In this document: positions 16,535 to 26,000 of the stretch, piece by piece
Layout of the letters: the number at the start of each line of letters is the position of its first letter
Numbering within the stretch: position 1 is the first letter of the stretch
From: Bythopirellula polymerisocia
GTDB lineage: Bacteria; Planctomycetota; Planctomycetia; Pirellulales; Lacipirellulaceae
Assembly: GCF_007860015.1 (NCBI RefSeq)
Contig: NZ_SJPS01000002.1
Location: forward strand, 434,898-498,897
Direction of reading: 5' to 3'
Length of the DNA: 64,000 bases
Made by a program: the position numbers and the translations under genes
Notes under the pieces: generated by a model
Database searches by the model: none
Seen by the model: only the letters and a program-made list of their open reading frames with translations
Told to the model about the DNA's origin: nothing

Positions 16535-17980
16535 CTATTCTCTTGGGGAAATCTTGGGTTGAACGCTATGCCGTCGGGAAAGTGCTGCCACACGAGCATC
16601 CGCTTTGGCGATGTCCAGGCAGATCAGCTTGCCCAAGTCACGTATCAGCAATTTGCCATGCGAGATGATTGGCGGCGCCCAAACATCCGGCCCTTCGAGC
16701 AATTTTATGTTGGCCAATTCTTCGTAATGATCCGCCCTCGCATCGAGAACACGCAGCACACCCGTCTTTCCCTCCAGGACGAAGAATTTCCCGTCTGCCA
16801 AGACGTAGCCTCCCATACCAAAGGACGCTTCTCCTTCGCTGGTCCACACCTCATTCCCTTCCAGGTCGAGACAGGTCCACAGCCCGCGTTGCTTCTTGCC
16901 GATGCCATAGACATGGCCACCGGAGAGAATAGGAGTCTGTACTTCCGAGTTCCATCCTGCGGTTGGTGGCGGGAGACTTACTACTTCACTAGTAACCCAA
17001 TCGTCGCCGCTACGCTTCACCTCGCAGACCACCGTTTGCGCGTGATAACCACCCGTGAGAAAAAATCGCCCATCACCTAGGGGCAACGGCGTCGACGAGA
17101 CTGCCGTGTTGAACTTCCAAGGAAAATGCCATAGCAGTTTTCCCGTCGCAGCATCGACCCCAACCAAGCCCTTGAGAGTTGTGTATGTGTATTGCTTCAC
17201 ACCATCAATTTCAACAGGCATTATCGACGAATGCGATAACAAGAACTGCTCGGTATTCTCAGTCTCCCAGATCGGGTCCCCGGTCGCTATGTCTAACGCC
17301 ACTATCAGCGCCCGTCCCCCCGTGGCGATCAATACGCGGTCACCCTCTAGTAGTGGACATTGGCCGTTGTACCAGGCGGGAATCGGGCTATCGTACTCAA
17401 CCGGCAAAGCCTTCTTCCAAATCAGCGTTCCATCTCGGGCGTCGAGGCAGTGGATTTCACACTTGGGATCGATTGCGATCACATAGCCACCATCTGTTGC
17501 TGGAGCCGATCGCGTGATCGCATGATTGGGTCTGATGCGTTTCTCAACCTCGTACCGCCATTGCTCCACGCCACTGTCGAGTGCGAGACAACGCACCATC
17601 CACAAGCTATCCCCTTCGTCATAGTCGTTAAAATAAACGCACCTCCCAACCACTGACGGAGCAGCATAGCCCTGACCGACCGGCGTTTCCCAGAGTACAA
17701 GGGGGCCCCCTGCCGACCCACTGCTGAGCAGGTCAGTTTCCTGGGAGATACCATCTCGGTTTCGACCGCGATATTGTGGCCAGTCTTCTAGGGTGAGAGT
17801 GACCGGTCGAGGCAGATCTTCCTCCTTGCGGCGAGTAGTTATCACCACTTTAGCTGGCGCGGTCTCCGCCGAGAGTGCCGACGGCGTTTCCTGAGGAGTG
17901 GAGTGGACCGCTCCCTGGGAGCCGCAGCCTAGGCACGTCGCGATTACCAAAGCCATACCAAGAAAAATAGGCTGCTTCAT
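16535..17980 (-). CDS. PQQ-like beta-propeller lipoprotein
   Basis: 481 residues. The signal peptide ends in a lipobox (MALVIATCLGC). The body repeats the PQQ/pyrrolo-quinoline-type propeller motif with WPQYRGRNRDGISQET near the start and blades such as GVEQWRYEVEKRI, CLDARDGTLIWKKALP, VALDIATGDPIWETENTEQF, GVDAATGKLLWHFPWKF and CLDLEGNEVWTSEGE. This is the family common in planctomycetes as outer-face lipoproteins; most members do not bind PQQ, and no heme motif is present. It is the first gene of the six-gene minus-strand operon, 9 nt before the NHL-like gene. Whether it binds a quinone cofactor cannot be decided from sequence. Confidence 0.8.
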   Translation of the reverse strand: MKQPIFLGMALVIATCLGCGSQGAVHSTPQETPSALSAETAPAKVVITTRRKEEDLPRPVTLTLEDWPQYRGRNRDGISQETDLLSSGSAGGPLVLWETPVGQGYAAPSVVGRCVYFNDYDEGDSLWMVRCLALDSGVEQWRYEVEKRIRPNHAITRSAPATDGGYVIAIDPKCEIHCLDARDGTLIWKKALPVEYDSPIPAWYNGQCPLLEGDRVLIATGGRALIVALDIATGDPIWETENTEQFLLSHSSIMPVEIDGVKQYTYTTLKGLVGVDAATGKLLWHFPWKFNTAVSSTPLPLGDGRFFLTGGYHAQTVVCEVKRSGDDWVTSEVVSLPPPTAGWNSEVQTPILSGGHVYGIGKKQRGLWTCLDLEGNEVWTSEGEASFGMGGYVLADGKFFVLEGKTGVLRVLDARADHYEELANIKLLEGPDVWAPPIISHGKLLIRDLGKLICLDIAKADARVAALSRRHSVQPKISPRE

Positions 17981-18340
17981 CAGGGTATCCTCGATCGAAT
18001 ACGTAGGAATTGGATTCGAGCCCAGTGAAAGTCGAAGTCTGAACCCAGATCTCTTCCCTCGGCACTGATACGTCGCAAAAATCGCGCCAATTTACAGCAG
18101 GAATCCACTGATACTTCGACGAAAGCAATTATTGCATAAGGTCTTCCGACTGGTCCGCAGACTAGTGTGCGTAAACGCACATTTAGGTAGGGCGACCGGC
18201 CTATTCGAGCTCGGTATCGCCGATCCCCGGGTCGGATCGGCAGCTCTAAGGCTTGAGACTCTCAAAACTCATCAACACGTCAAACGGTCAATGATCCCCC
18301 GATTAATAATCGAACATCATTAAAGCAGCGCGAAATACCA
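17981..18340. other. Intergenic region upstream of the redox operon, contains a GC-rich hairpin
   Basis: About 360 bases between csrA (ending at 18341) and the start of the redox operon. It must hold the promoter of the operon, but none could be assigned. The one clear structure is the 8-bp hairpin at 18219-18241. Confidence 0.5.
18219..18241. other. GC-rich hairpin
   Basis: GCCGATCC (18219-18226) and GGATCGGC (18234-18241) form a perfect 8-bp stem with a 7-nt loop. It lies downstream of csrA and upstream of the redox operon on the same strand. No T-run follows on either strand, so it is not a standard intrinsic terminator. Confidence 0.5.
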
Positions 18341-18565
18341 CTAGATCATCGAAGCCATAAAGTTCGAACCGATGCTTGCATCAGTTGGTTTGTGCCGGCG
18401 AAAAGAACGTTCCGACAACTCGCCCAACTCGCTTCGCATAATGTGAACGTCCTTGGGAGCTTCAATCCCAATCTTCACGCGGTTGCCATTGATTCTCACG
18501 ACCTTCACGATGATCTTCCCGTTGATGTAGATCGACTCACCGATCTTTCTGCTAAGTACTAACAT
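18341..18565 (-). CDS. csrA: Carbon storage regulator CsrA
   Basis: 74 residues from the ATG at 18565, preceded by GGAGG 8 nt upstream; an in-frame ATG 15 nt earlier lacks such a site. [20 protein letters not shown], then [20 protein letters not shown] and RSEL is the full RNA-binding core of CsrA, a dimeric translational regulator that binds GGA motifs in 5' leaders. The C-terminal 20 residues ([15 protein letters not shown]...) are an extension beyond the core. It stands alone between the redox operon and a PEP-CTERM fragment. In other bacteria CsrA controls glycogen and central carbon flow, and glgC and the glyoxylate genes lie nearby; direct regulation here is not shown. Confidence 0.95.
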   Translation of the reverse strand: MLVLSRKIGESIYINGKIIVKVVRINGNRVKIGIEAPKDVHIMRSELGELSERSFRRHKPTDASIGSNFMASMI

Positions 18566-18789
18566 GGTCCCATCCTCCATGAACCAGAAGTAATTGAGGG
18601 ATGCAAATTTGTCCCATATCCCGAAGCGGGTTTGTGCTCATGTTACCGCACCCAAAAAGTGAGTTGTGTGTAACAAAGCAAAACGTGCAAATTGTGTACC
18701 GTTACAGTTGAGGATGCTCGATTCGTCTTACAATGCTATGAAAGCCAGTTGATCGGCAATGCTGCAGAGAAGTGAGAGTATTTTAAACC

Positions 18790-19110
18790 GGCAAGCAAGC
18801 TAGCGCGCCCTTTGTTGATTTCGCACAGGGCAGCACGGTCAGTTCGAACAAGTCAACTTGAAGTATGTTGGGCTTCCCCGGAGACTTCGACCACGACGGA
18901 GACGTCGATGGGCGAGATTTTCTCGTTTGGCAGCGTAACGTCAGTGTAGGGAACTTGTCTGACTGGCAGGCAAACTACGGCGCACCACTCACGGCAACAA
19001 GCACTACTGTGCCGGAGCCATCAACCTTGGTTCTGTTTTCGATCGCAGTATTGGGAAGCAACTTCGCCATAAGGCGACGAATCGTCGAGCGAATCGCAAT
19101 AACTCATTGA
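18790..19110 (+). pseudogene. PEP-CTERM protein C-terminal remnant
   Basis: From about 18865 the frame reads LGFPGDFDHDGDVDGRDFLV, WQRNVSVGNLSDWQANYGAP and VPEPSTLVLFSIAVLGSNFA with RRR: a dockerin-like calcium loop followed directly by a PEP-CTERM sorting signal. There is no signal peptide and no body domain. Just upstream, a short piece reading DFAQGSTVSSNKST ends in a stop, so decay has spread over the junction. The layout equals the last quarter of the intact protein at 1753-2709. An 81-residue product from ATG 18865 is formally possible but would not be exported. Confidence 0.7.
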
Positions 19111-19723
19111 TGATATGACACTGTTTATCCAACGGACCATTTTCTGAGACGCAGATTAACAACTCTTTGCATGCGGCGGTGTGCACATCCTCGTTCAGTT
19201 TGAGTTCCCTCGAATTGTCAGCGGGTGGACCAGTTTCAGCGAGTTGGCCAGTCGGCTAACTTGCAGCGGTCTTGTTCGAGAAATGACACCTCAGCGCCGT
19301 AGCAAAATCTCTTCCGGCGGTCGGGTGATGCAACCGCCATCACGAAGCAAATCGTCTTGCTGCTGTCGGTCGTGCACTCCGACCGCACGAAGCGAGGTGC
19401 CGTTCGCGACCTCGTCAGGCCATCTGAAGCACGTCAACAGGTATTAAAACGCCAGACCCAAAGGTCCAGACGACTGATGCGATTTAGACTGCTGGTGATA
19501 CCCAGGCGACCGAGTTTCATTAAAGGTGTGTTTTGCGATTCCAAAGGAATTTTCAGGATCATGCGACTCGGGTCGGTACTGATCGTGATTGCTCGTAAAG
19601 AGTGTCCGGGATCCAACGCTGAGAAAAGCAAAAAAACAAGGCATGAAACGACACCACTGACCAAAAACAGATCGTCGCTACCTTGATTACACTGCTATGT
19701 GTTCTGTTACACCACTAAACTCC
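19111..19723. other. Intergenic stretch with hairpin repeat, no gene seen
   Basis: About 610 bases between the PEP-CTERM remnant and the end of glgC. It holds copy 2 of the dispersed hairpin repeat and, at 19317-19334, an 18-nt word GCGGTCGGGTGATGCAAC that recurs with one mismatch at 27845-27862. No open frame on either strand has recognisable protein features. Confidence 0.5.
19224..19270. repeat. Dispersed hairpin repeat, copy 2
   Basis: A 47-nt relative of the element at 7741-7788, containing GTGGACCAGTTTCAGCGAGT. GCGAGTT (19239-19245) pairs with AACTTGC (19258-19264) through one G-T wobble, around a 12-nt loop whose sequence differs from copy 1. The sequence before it (TTGAGTTCCCTCGA / TTCGAGTTCTTCGA in copy 1) is also similar. 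Confidence 0.65.
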
Positions 19724-20986
19724 TCAACGCACCTTGTGTATCATCTGACCAAACATCTCCGGTGTCGCTAAGACCACCCCGCCGGGGCTGACGTGGAACC
19801 GCTCCCAGTCCTCTGCCGGATCCTCCCCGATGACGGTCCCGGAAGGTACTTTGCAACCTTTGTCGATGATGGCCTTCCGGATCCTGCACTTCGAACCGAT
19901 GACAACCTCCGGTAGAATTACAGACTGACGAACTTCGGCCTGTTCTTCGATCCTTACGTCATAAAACAGCAGTGAGTTTTCAACATAGCCGCCAGAGATG
20001 ATCGACCCGTTGGTGACTAACGAGTCCACTGCGAGTCCCCGGCGGTGGGCTTCGTTGAAGATGAACTTGGCCGGGGGATATTGTCTGGAATTTGTCCGAA
20101 TTGGCCACTTTCGGTCATGTAGTTTGAGTTCAGGGGCCTCACCCACCAACTCCATGTTGGTCTGCCAATACGCATCGAGTGTCCCTACATCTCGCCAGTA
20201 CTGGCCTCCCCCCACACTTTGAAAAGGACAGGCAAACACTCGGTGGCTTTGAATCAGGGATGGAATGATATCTTTACCAAAGTCGTGAGATGAGTTGGCA
20301 TCGTCAGCGTCTAGGATCAACTGTTCGAAGAGGAAAGCTGTATCAAACACATAAATGCCCATGGAAGCCAGTGCCCGGTCCCTTGTCCCAGGTATCGGCT
20401 TGGGCGAATTAGGTTTCTCTTCAAATCCTACCACTCGCTGTTCGTCGTCCACCTGCATGACGCCGAACTCGCTGGCGAGTTCCACAGGAATCTCAATGCA
20501 ACTGATGGTCAAGTCTGACTTCCTCAGGCGGTGATAGCTGATGAGGGGGCTGTAGTCCATCTTGTAGATGTGATCTCCGGCAAGGAGGAGCACATAATCC
20601 GGATTGTAGCGCCGGACAATGTCGATGTTCTGGTAGACAGCATCAGCTGTACCACTGTACCACTTCTCGGCAATACGTTGTTGAGCGGGAAGAATTTCAA
20701 TGAATTCGCCCAATTCGGCATGCAGCACCCCCCACCCGTGGATGATGTGGCGGATCAACGACTGGGACTTGTACTGGGTGAGGACCCCGATTTTACGTAC
20801 TCCTGAGTTGATGCAATTTGATAAGGCGAAGTCTACGATTCTATACTCTCCTCCAAATGGCACTGCCGGTTTCACCCGCCACCGAGTCAGGTCCTTCAGC
20901 CGTGTACCGCGCCCGCCTGCCAATACCAGAGCGAGTGTATATTTAATATCAGTAACGATCTGTGTTGGTAGTTCAGGGTATTCCAT
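19724..20986 (-). CDS. glgC: Glucose-1-phosphate adenylyltransferase
   Basis: 420 residues from the ATG at 20986; an upstream in-frame TTG (21037) would add 17 residues not seen in the family. ADP-glucose pyrophosphorylase makes ADP-glucose for glycogen synthesis. Clear motifs: LALVLAGGRGTRLKDLT (nucleotide binding), RVKPAVPFGGEYRIVDFALS, ALSNCINSGVRKIGVLTQYK, WYSGTADAVYQNIDIVRRYN, VLLLAGDHIYKMDY (catalytic Asp), VGFEEKPNSPKP and the C-terminal left-handed beta-helix (NGSIISGGYVENSLLFYDVR, EVVIGSKCRIRKAIIDKGCK). Length and motifs are those of an active enzyme. It lies 155 nt downstream of aceK on the same strand; the spacing allows a separate promoter. Confidence 0.95.
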   Translation of the reverse strand: MEYPELPTQIVTDIKYTLALVLAGGRGTRLKDLTRWRVKPAVPFGGEYRIVDFALSNCINSGVRKIGVLTQYKSQSLIRHIIHGWGVLHAELGEFIEILPAQQRIAEKWYSGTADAVYQNIDIVRRYNPDYVLLLAGDHIYKMDYSPLISYHRLRKSDLTISCIEIPVELASEFGVMQVDDEQRVVGFEEKPNSPKPIPGTRDRALASMGIYVFDTAFLFEQLILDADDANSSHDFGKDIIPSLIQSHRVFACPFQSVGGGQYWRDVGTLDAYWQTNMELVGEAPELKLHDRKWPIRTNSRQYPPAKFIFNEAHRRGLAVDSLVTNGSIISGGYVENSLLFYDVRIEEQAEVRQSVILPEVVIGSKCRIRKAIIDKGCKVPSGTVIGEDPAEDWERFHVSPGGVVLATPEMFGQMIHKVR

Positions 20987-21141
20987 CTGGTAAATCAACT
21001 TTCGAAAAACTGTCAGGGTGAGATTCGCAAGATCCAACTTAAGCAGCAGACTGTACCCTATTCAGATGCAAAACGAGCAGTTGAAATGGGGCGAACTTCC
21101 TTAGACAATAAGTCAGCTCGGGCATTTCCTGGGAGATTCCA

Positions 21142-22950
21142 TCAACCGAGAGTAATGCTCCTTTCGGATTCAGGAACAGTGTCGGAGGTTCGGGCTTTCC
21201 GCTCCGGGGGCAGGGCATAGGCCAGGCGTTTATCTTCGGCATAGGGAGCCACATGGAACAGCTCACCCGTAGCGAGCCGCTGTTTAAGGCCATTCCAGAA
21301 ATCGGCTTGCAGCAGATCGCCGTGATATACTGAAAAAACTTGTTTCAATTCAGGCGTTAGTCCGAGAAATTGCAGGAACTCCTCTGGGAAAATGTCATGG
21401 GGGCCGACTCCGAACCAAGGTTCGGCAGCGAACTCATCGTCGTAGTCGCGACTTTGAGGGATCTTTCGAAATTTACACTCTGTCAGCAAGCAGACCTCGT
21501 CATAGTCATAGAACACGACTCGTTTGTTTCGGGTGACGCCAAAGTTTTTTGGCAACAGGTCGCCTGGAAACAGATTTGTCAGAGCCAAATCCTTGATGGC
21601 TTGGCCGTAGTCGACAACTGCGGCCCGTGCGGCCTCAACGTCGGCCTGTCGCAGATAGACGTTTAATGGTGTCACCCTCCGTTCGGCGTAGCAGTGCTTG
21701 ATGACCACTCGGTTTTCGTCGATCGAAACCGTCTTGCTCGCATCATGGCAAAGTTCAGCTAGCAGGCCATCGGAAAACCGAGCTCGATCTAGTACGAGGT
21801 ACTCGTATTCCTGTGCGTCGACGAGCCTGCCCGCACGGTCGTGATTGAATATCAAGTGATATCGATTGATGACACTTTCCCTGCTGCAATCCTTGGGAAA
21901 TTCAAAATTGTCACGAATCACTTTGATAACCACAGGGTAAGAAGGCATGGTGAATACAATCATAACCATGCCTTTCTGACCCTCAGCCAATTGATAATTG
22001 TCGTGCGTATCGGCCAGATGGCGGAGTGCGTTTCTATAGAGCTCCGTCTTGCCGTGCTTGTTATAGCCCATCGAGATGTAGATTTCAGCCACTTTCTTGT
22101 GCGGGATCAGAGAATTGATGAACGCTACCATGTCATAAGGACGCTCGACCTCTACGAGAAAATAGGAACGCGTGAAACTGAACAGCAAGCTGACGTCTTC
22201 TTCCGTCAGAAGTACTGCATCGACGCGCGGGCCTCTGTCGTCGTGGATTAGACACAGTACCAACGGAATGGTTGTATCGTGTACTGTAGTGCGACCCATC
22301 AGATAAGCGTGCTCGCCTCTGTAGAAGACGGCGTTCGCAAACATCGCCGTCACAACATTTGTGAAGCCGCCATGGCATTTCAATTCAGACGCTAGTCGCG
22401 TCGCCACACGACCGGCGTCCATGTCGATGGCATGCGCAGAGAGATGCAACTCGGGGTGATCCGACAGGACTTTGCGAATCAGATCGGCCGTCGTCTCGGC
22501 CCGGTAGGTGCGAAAAACGGGTTTTCGCGACTGTGTCGGCGGTGCCGCGTAGTCAGTGTGCAAGAATTCGATCTCGGGATCGATTCCGACGGTGGTGAAG
22601 ACACGTCGCGTCACCGAATTAAAAAAGGTTTCCGCGACTTCCCAATCGTCTCGTTGCTCGATCAGCCCTGAGTAGACAGCCTTAATGCCGACCCAGATTA
22701 ATCGCGAATGAAGGCGATCTCCGAGTCGAGCACGGACCTGCGTCAAGAGCTGCGCGAGTACGAGATCGCGAACCTCAAGTCGCCGACGCGTGTCTTCTTG
22801 CAAACCACGCCAATCGCGTTGCGCAAACCGGTGGGCGGCCTGCTGAGTGATGCTGCGGAACCTGCTGTGAAAGTCAGCAAAGCCGTCGCAGATCGCGCGT
22901 GACACGCCGTTCGCAAGCCGACTTGTCGACATGGGCATGCGTGCTGTCAT
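21142..22950 (-). CDS. aceK: Isocitrate dehydrogenase kinase/phosphatase
   Basis: 602 residues from the ATG at 22950, chosen for GAGG 5 nt upstream (an in-frame TTG at 22971 is open). AceK phosphorylates and dephosphorylates isocitrate dehydrogenase, sending isocitrate to the glyoxylate shunt. Family motifs: DWEVAETFFNSVTRRVFTTV, QKGMVMIVFTMPSYPVVIKV (ATP-binding), KDLALTNLFPGDLLPKNFGV and RVVFYDYDEVCLLTECKFRK (catalytic), EPWFGVGPHDIFPEEFLQF. Length is near the usual 570-600. It lies 62 nt downstream of the malate synthase-isocitrate lyase fusion gene, mirroring the aceBAK order of enteric bacteria with aceB and aceA fused. AceK is mostly a proteobacterial protein, so finding it here suggests transfer. 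Confidence 0.95.
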   Translation of the reverse strand: MTARMPMSTSRLANGVSRAICDGFADFHSRFRSITQQAAHRFAQRDWRGLQEDTRRRLEVRDLVLAQLLTQVRARLGDRLHSRLIWVGIKAVYSGLIEQRDDWEVAETFFNSVTRRVFTTVGIDPEIEFLHTDYAAPPTQSRKPVFRTYRAETTADLIRKVLSDHPELHLSAHAIDMDAGRVATRLASELKCHGGFTNVVTAMFANAVFYRGEHAYLMGRTTVHDTTIPLVLCLIHDDRGPRVDAVLLTEEDVSLLFSFTRSYFLVEVERPYDMVAFINSLIPHKKVAEIYISMGYNKHGKTELYRNALRHLADTHDNYQLAEGQKGMVMIVFTMPSYPVVIKVIRDNFEFPKDCSRESVINRYHLIFNHDRAGRLVDAQEYEYLVLDRARFSDGLLAELCHDASKTVSIDENRVVIKHCYAERRVTPLNVYLRQADVEAARAAVVDYGQAIKDLALTNLFPGDLLPKNFGVTRNKRVVFYDYDEVCLLTECKFRKIPQSRDYDDEFAAEPWFGVGPHDIFPEEFLQFLGLTPELKQVFSVYHGDLLQADFWNGLKQRLATGELFHVAPYAEDKRLAYALPPERKARTSDTVPESERSITLG

Positions 22951-23012
22951 GATTGCCTCGACTTCAAGCAAACACTCTCCACAGAACTTCCTAGTTGAGT
23001 CAGCGAGTGAAG

Positions 23013-26000
23013 TTAACGTTTTGCGATTAATCTCTCCAATTCAACGTGATCCGGATGCAGCAGCGCGGTTACCAGATCACGATTCACGGAAGCGACGATG
23101 ATTTGTCCGACTTCACTACGGACCTCGTCGAAGATGCCGATCTCCTGCAAACGCTGGCTCTGTTTCTGGTTTTCTTCGTTCGGGCTGACGTAATGCACCG
23201 ACGCAATCTTATACCGGTGGATCAGAAAGAGGTGAAGCAAGGTCATCAGACGCTTCCTGCGAAGTTGACTGTCGTAGGTCTCTTGGTCTCGCATTGAGAG
23301 GATCCGCTCACCGCGTCGATCTTGAATGGTTGCAAAGACAATGCCTGCAACCCTGGCGCCACCGGGGTTGACGACACTTATCGAAAGTAGCTCTGAGCCA
23401 GCGGAATGGGGCCGTAGCTCCACCCGCATGGGGCCGGGGATTCGATTCTCCTTTGCCCACAGTTGTAGCCACTCTTCCAACAAGCGCACGGGGACTTCGG
23501 TCTGGACTAGGTGCTGAACTTGCGTTGACCCCTTACCCATAGCTTTGGTCGTCGCCGTGCGGCCGGATGAGGCCATGAGAGCGCCATCCAAGCGAGGTCC
23601 TCCTACCAGCGATTGGGGAGTTTTGTAAGGAGACTCCACCAGCCTTAATTTGCGCTGCAAGCGGGCCAACGAGAGCATTCCATCCTGCTTCAAGGCGGTG
23701 GCGAATTCCTCTGCCGCCATGCCGTCGACCTGATGTCCCCCATAGGTGATGAAGTCAAACACATACCCCAACTTGCCCAACTCGGCTGGGAATTCCCGCA
23801 TCTCGTTGTCTGTCATGCCGGTGGTATCCCAGTTGAAAGAAGGCGAGAGGTTATAGGCCAACATTTTCTCTGGATACCGGGCATGGATCGCGTCGGCAAA
23901 ACGCTTGGCGTAGGGCAGATTGGCCGTCTTGGTCTCCATCCAGATGATGTCGCAGTAGGGCGCCACAGCCAGGGACTTGGCAATGGCGTATTCGATACTG
24001 CCTTCGATGGGGTAGTAACCTTCGGGCGTCCGCGCCAGCTCGCAATCCCAGGTCACGTTGACACCCATCGACTGTGCCCGTTCGCACGCTTCCTCGTGCG
24101 ACGCACCGCTAGTCCATGCAAGCCATTCGTCGACCGAGACGTCGAACTTTTGGCCCTCGTCGAGATGGAAATTCATGGCGTCGGCAACGGCCTTGCCAAA
24201 GGTCTTGAATCCGGCCTCCGCTTCCCAACGTTCGGCAAACAGATTCGATACCTCATTCAACAACGCTTCGGCTGGAAGCACGCGATCCTGACGATGAGCA
24301 TTGAGTAGCGACTCCATGGTTGAGAAGACTCCCACTCGGTCTAGCCACGCGTAGGCAGATTCATAAGCGGAGTCCGTCAACTCGTACAAGAAATGGCCAT
24401 TGATTTCATCCACCCCCAGCTCATTGAATCTTTTCAAGATCGAGAGATAGGCAACCCGCCAAGCCGGCACCGCTGCATTGGTAACTCCCAAGATGAAGGG
24501 CTGATCCCGCTCGTCACTGTTTCCGTCCAGCAACGTCGCGGCTTCGGCATCGGTCCGCGCTACGATGATGCCGGGCACTTTCATCACGTCGAGTTGAAAC
24601 CGAGCCGCATTGAGACGCTTGATCTGCTCGTCTACCGGCACTAACACCTTGCCTCCTTGGTGGCCACACTTCTTACATCCAGGCTTTTGATCTTCGATGT
24701 GGTATCCCGGCACACCAACTTCGACAAACCGACGGATGAGATTCCGCACGTGGGCGTCTCCTCCGTGGCCCGTGTCAGCGTCGGCAATGATGAAAGGCCG
24801 ATAGTCAATTTTGGGAGTCGTGGCACGTTCTTCATCGGTCATACGCGAGCGGGCGAATTGTTGGTTCTTGTCAGCGGTCAACAGTGCCCGGACAATCGGG
24901 GCTGCTTCGTCGGGCACTTGGCTGAGTGGATAGCTGGCGAGGTCAGCCCCTGGGTCTTCGGTAACCGACCCCTTCGCGGAAGTGGCCCACCCGCCGAGAT
25001 AGATTCCTTCGATGCCAACACGTTTCATGGCGACCGCTTGACCTGGCGAATAGGGTCCAAAGGTTGTGATCGCTTGCTGATTGCGATAGAGCTCTCGTAG
25101 TCGAGAATGCATGCCCTCGCTGGCTATCTTCGCAATGGAATAGTCCTGCGCAATTGAGCCGCGTTGTTCAACCACCTGACGCGCACTATACAACCTTCGT
25201 ATCCCCTTGAATCGAGGACCCCCCATCCAAAGCTTGGTTTGCTCAACCTCCCGGTCAAACGCCGTTGCCTCTTCGTCCGCGCACATGTCCGCTGTATCCA
25301 GGTTCTCTGTAATGCGTGTACCATCCAGCTTGAGCGTACTCAGATACAGGCCAATCCTTTGTTGAGCTTTCGGAAGACTTGCATTATTAAGATTGATATT
25401 CAGCAGATCGATGTACCAAGGCACTTTGATCTCGTCGAGCACATACTTCTCAACAATTTCTCGAGCAATCGGCAACGTGGTCAGCTTCGAGTCCGAATGG
25501 ACATCTTTGTCATCTGCCAGAGACAATTTTTTGTACTCCTCCGCCAGCAATCTGCGGAAAGTTCCCTTCGTGAAGACATCTCCGGCTTTCGCCCCTGTTT
25601 CAACATCATCATCGGTAAGTCGTGCTTTCTTGTGAATCCACTCCCACAGGATGCTAAGGCGGATTTCGCCGGTGGCCGCGTCCTCCATTAGATAGAGGAT
25701 GTCGTCGTTGCCGAAAAAGTCTGCCGGTTTCAACGCTGCGGCTTGAAATCCCTGGCCGAACGCATTTCCGTATTGCAGTCCGACACTAATCAGATCTCGA
25801 GCGCCGCGAATCGTCCTCGGAGCGTCCTCCAGCATCATGAGGCCGTCGGCATCCGCTGGAGTATAAGTAAGCCGTGGGAATTCTCGACCAAGCTGATTGT
25901 CCTGCCCCACTTTCTCCCACACCGGCCGCACGATGTGTACCATCTTCCAGTGTGCCACCCATTTGCCACTGGCACCTGCCTGTTGCTCACGCTCCCCCCC

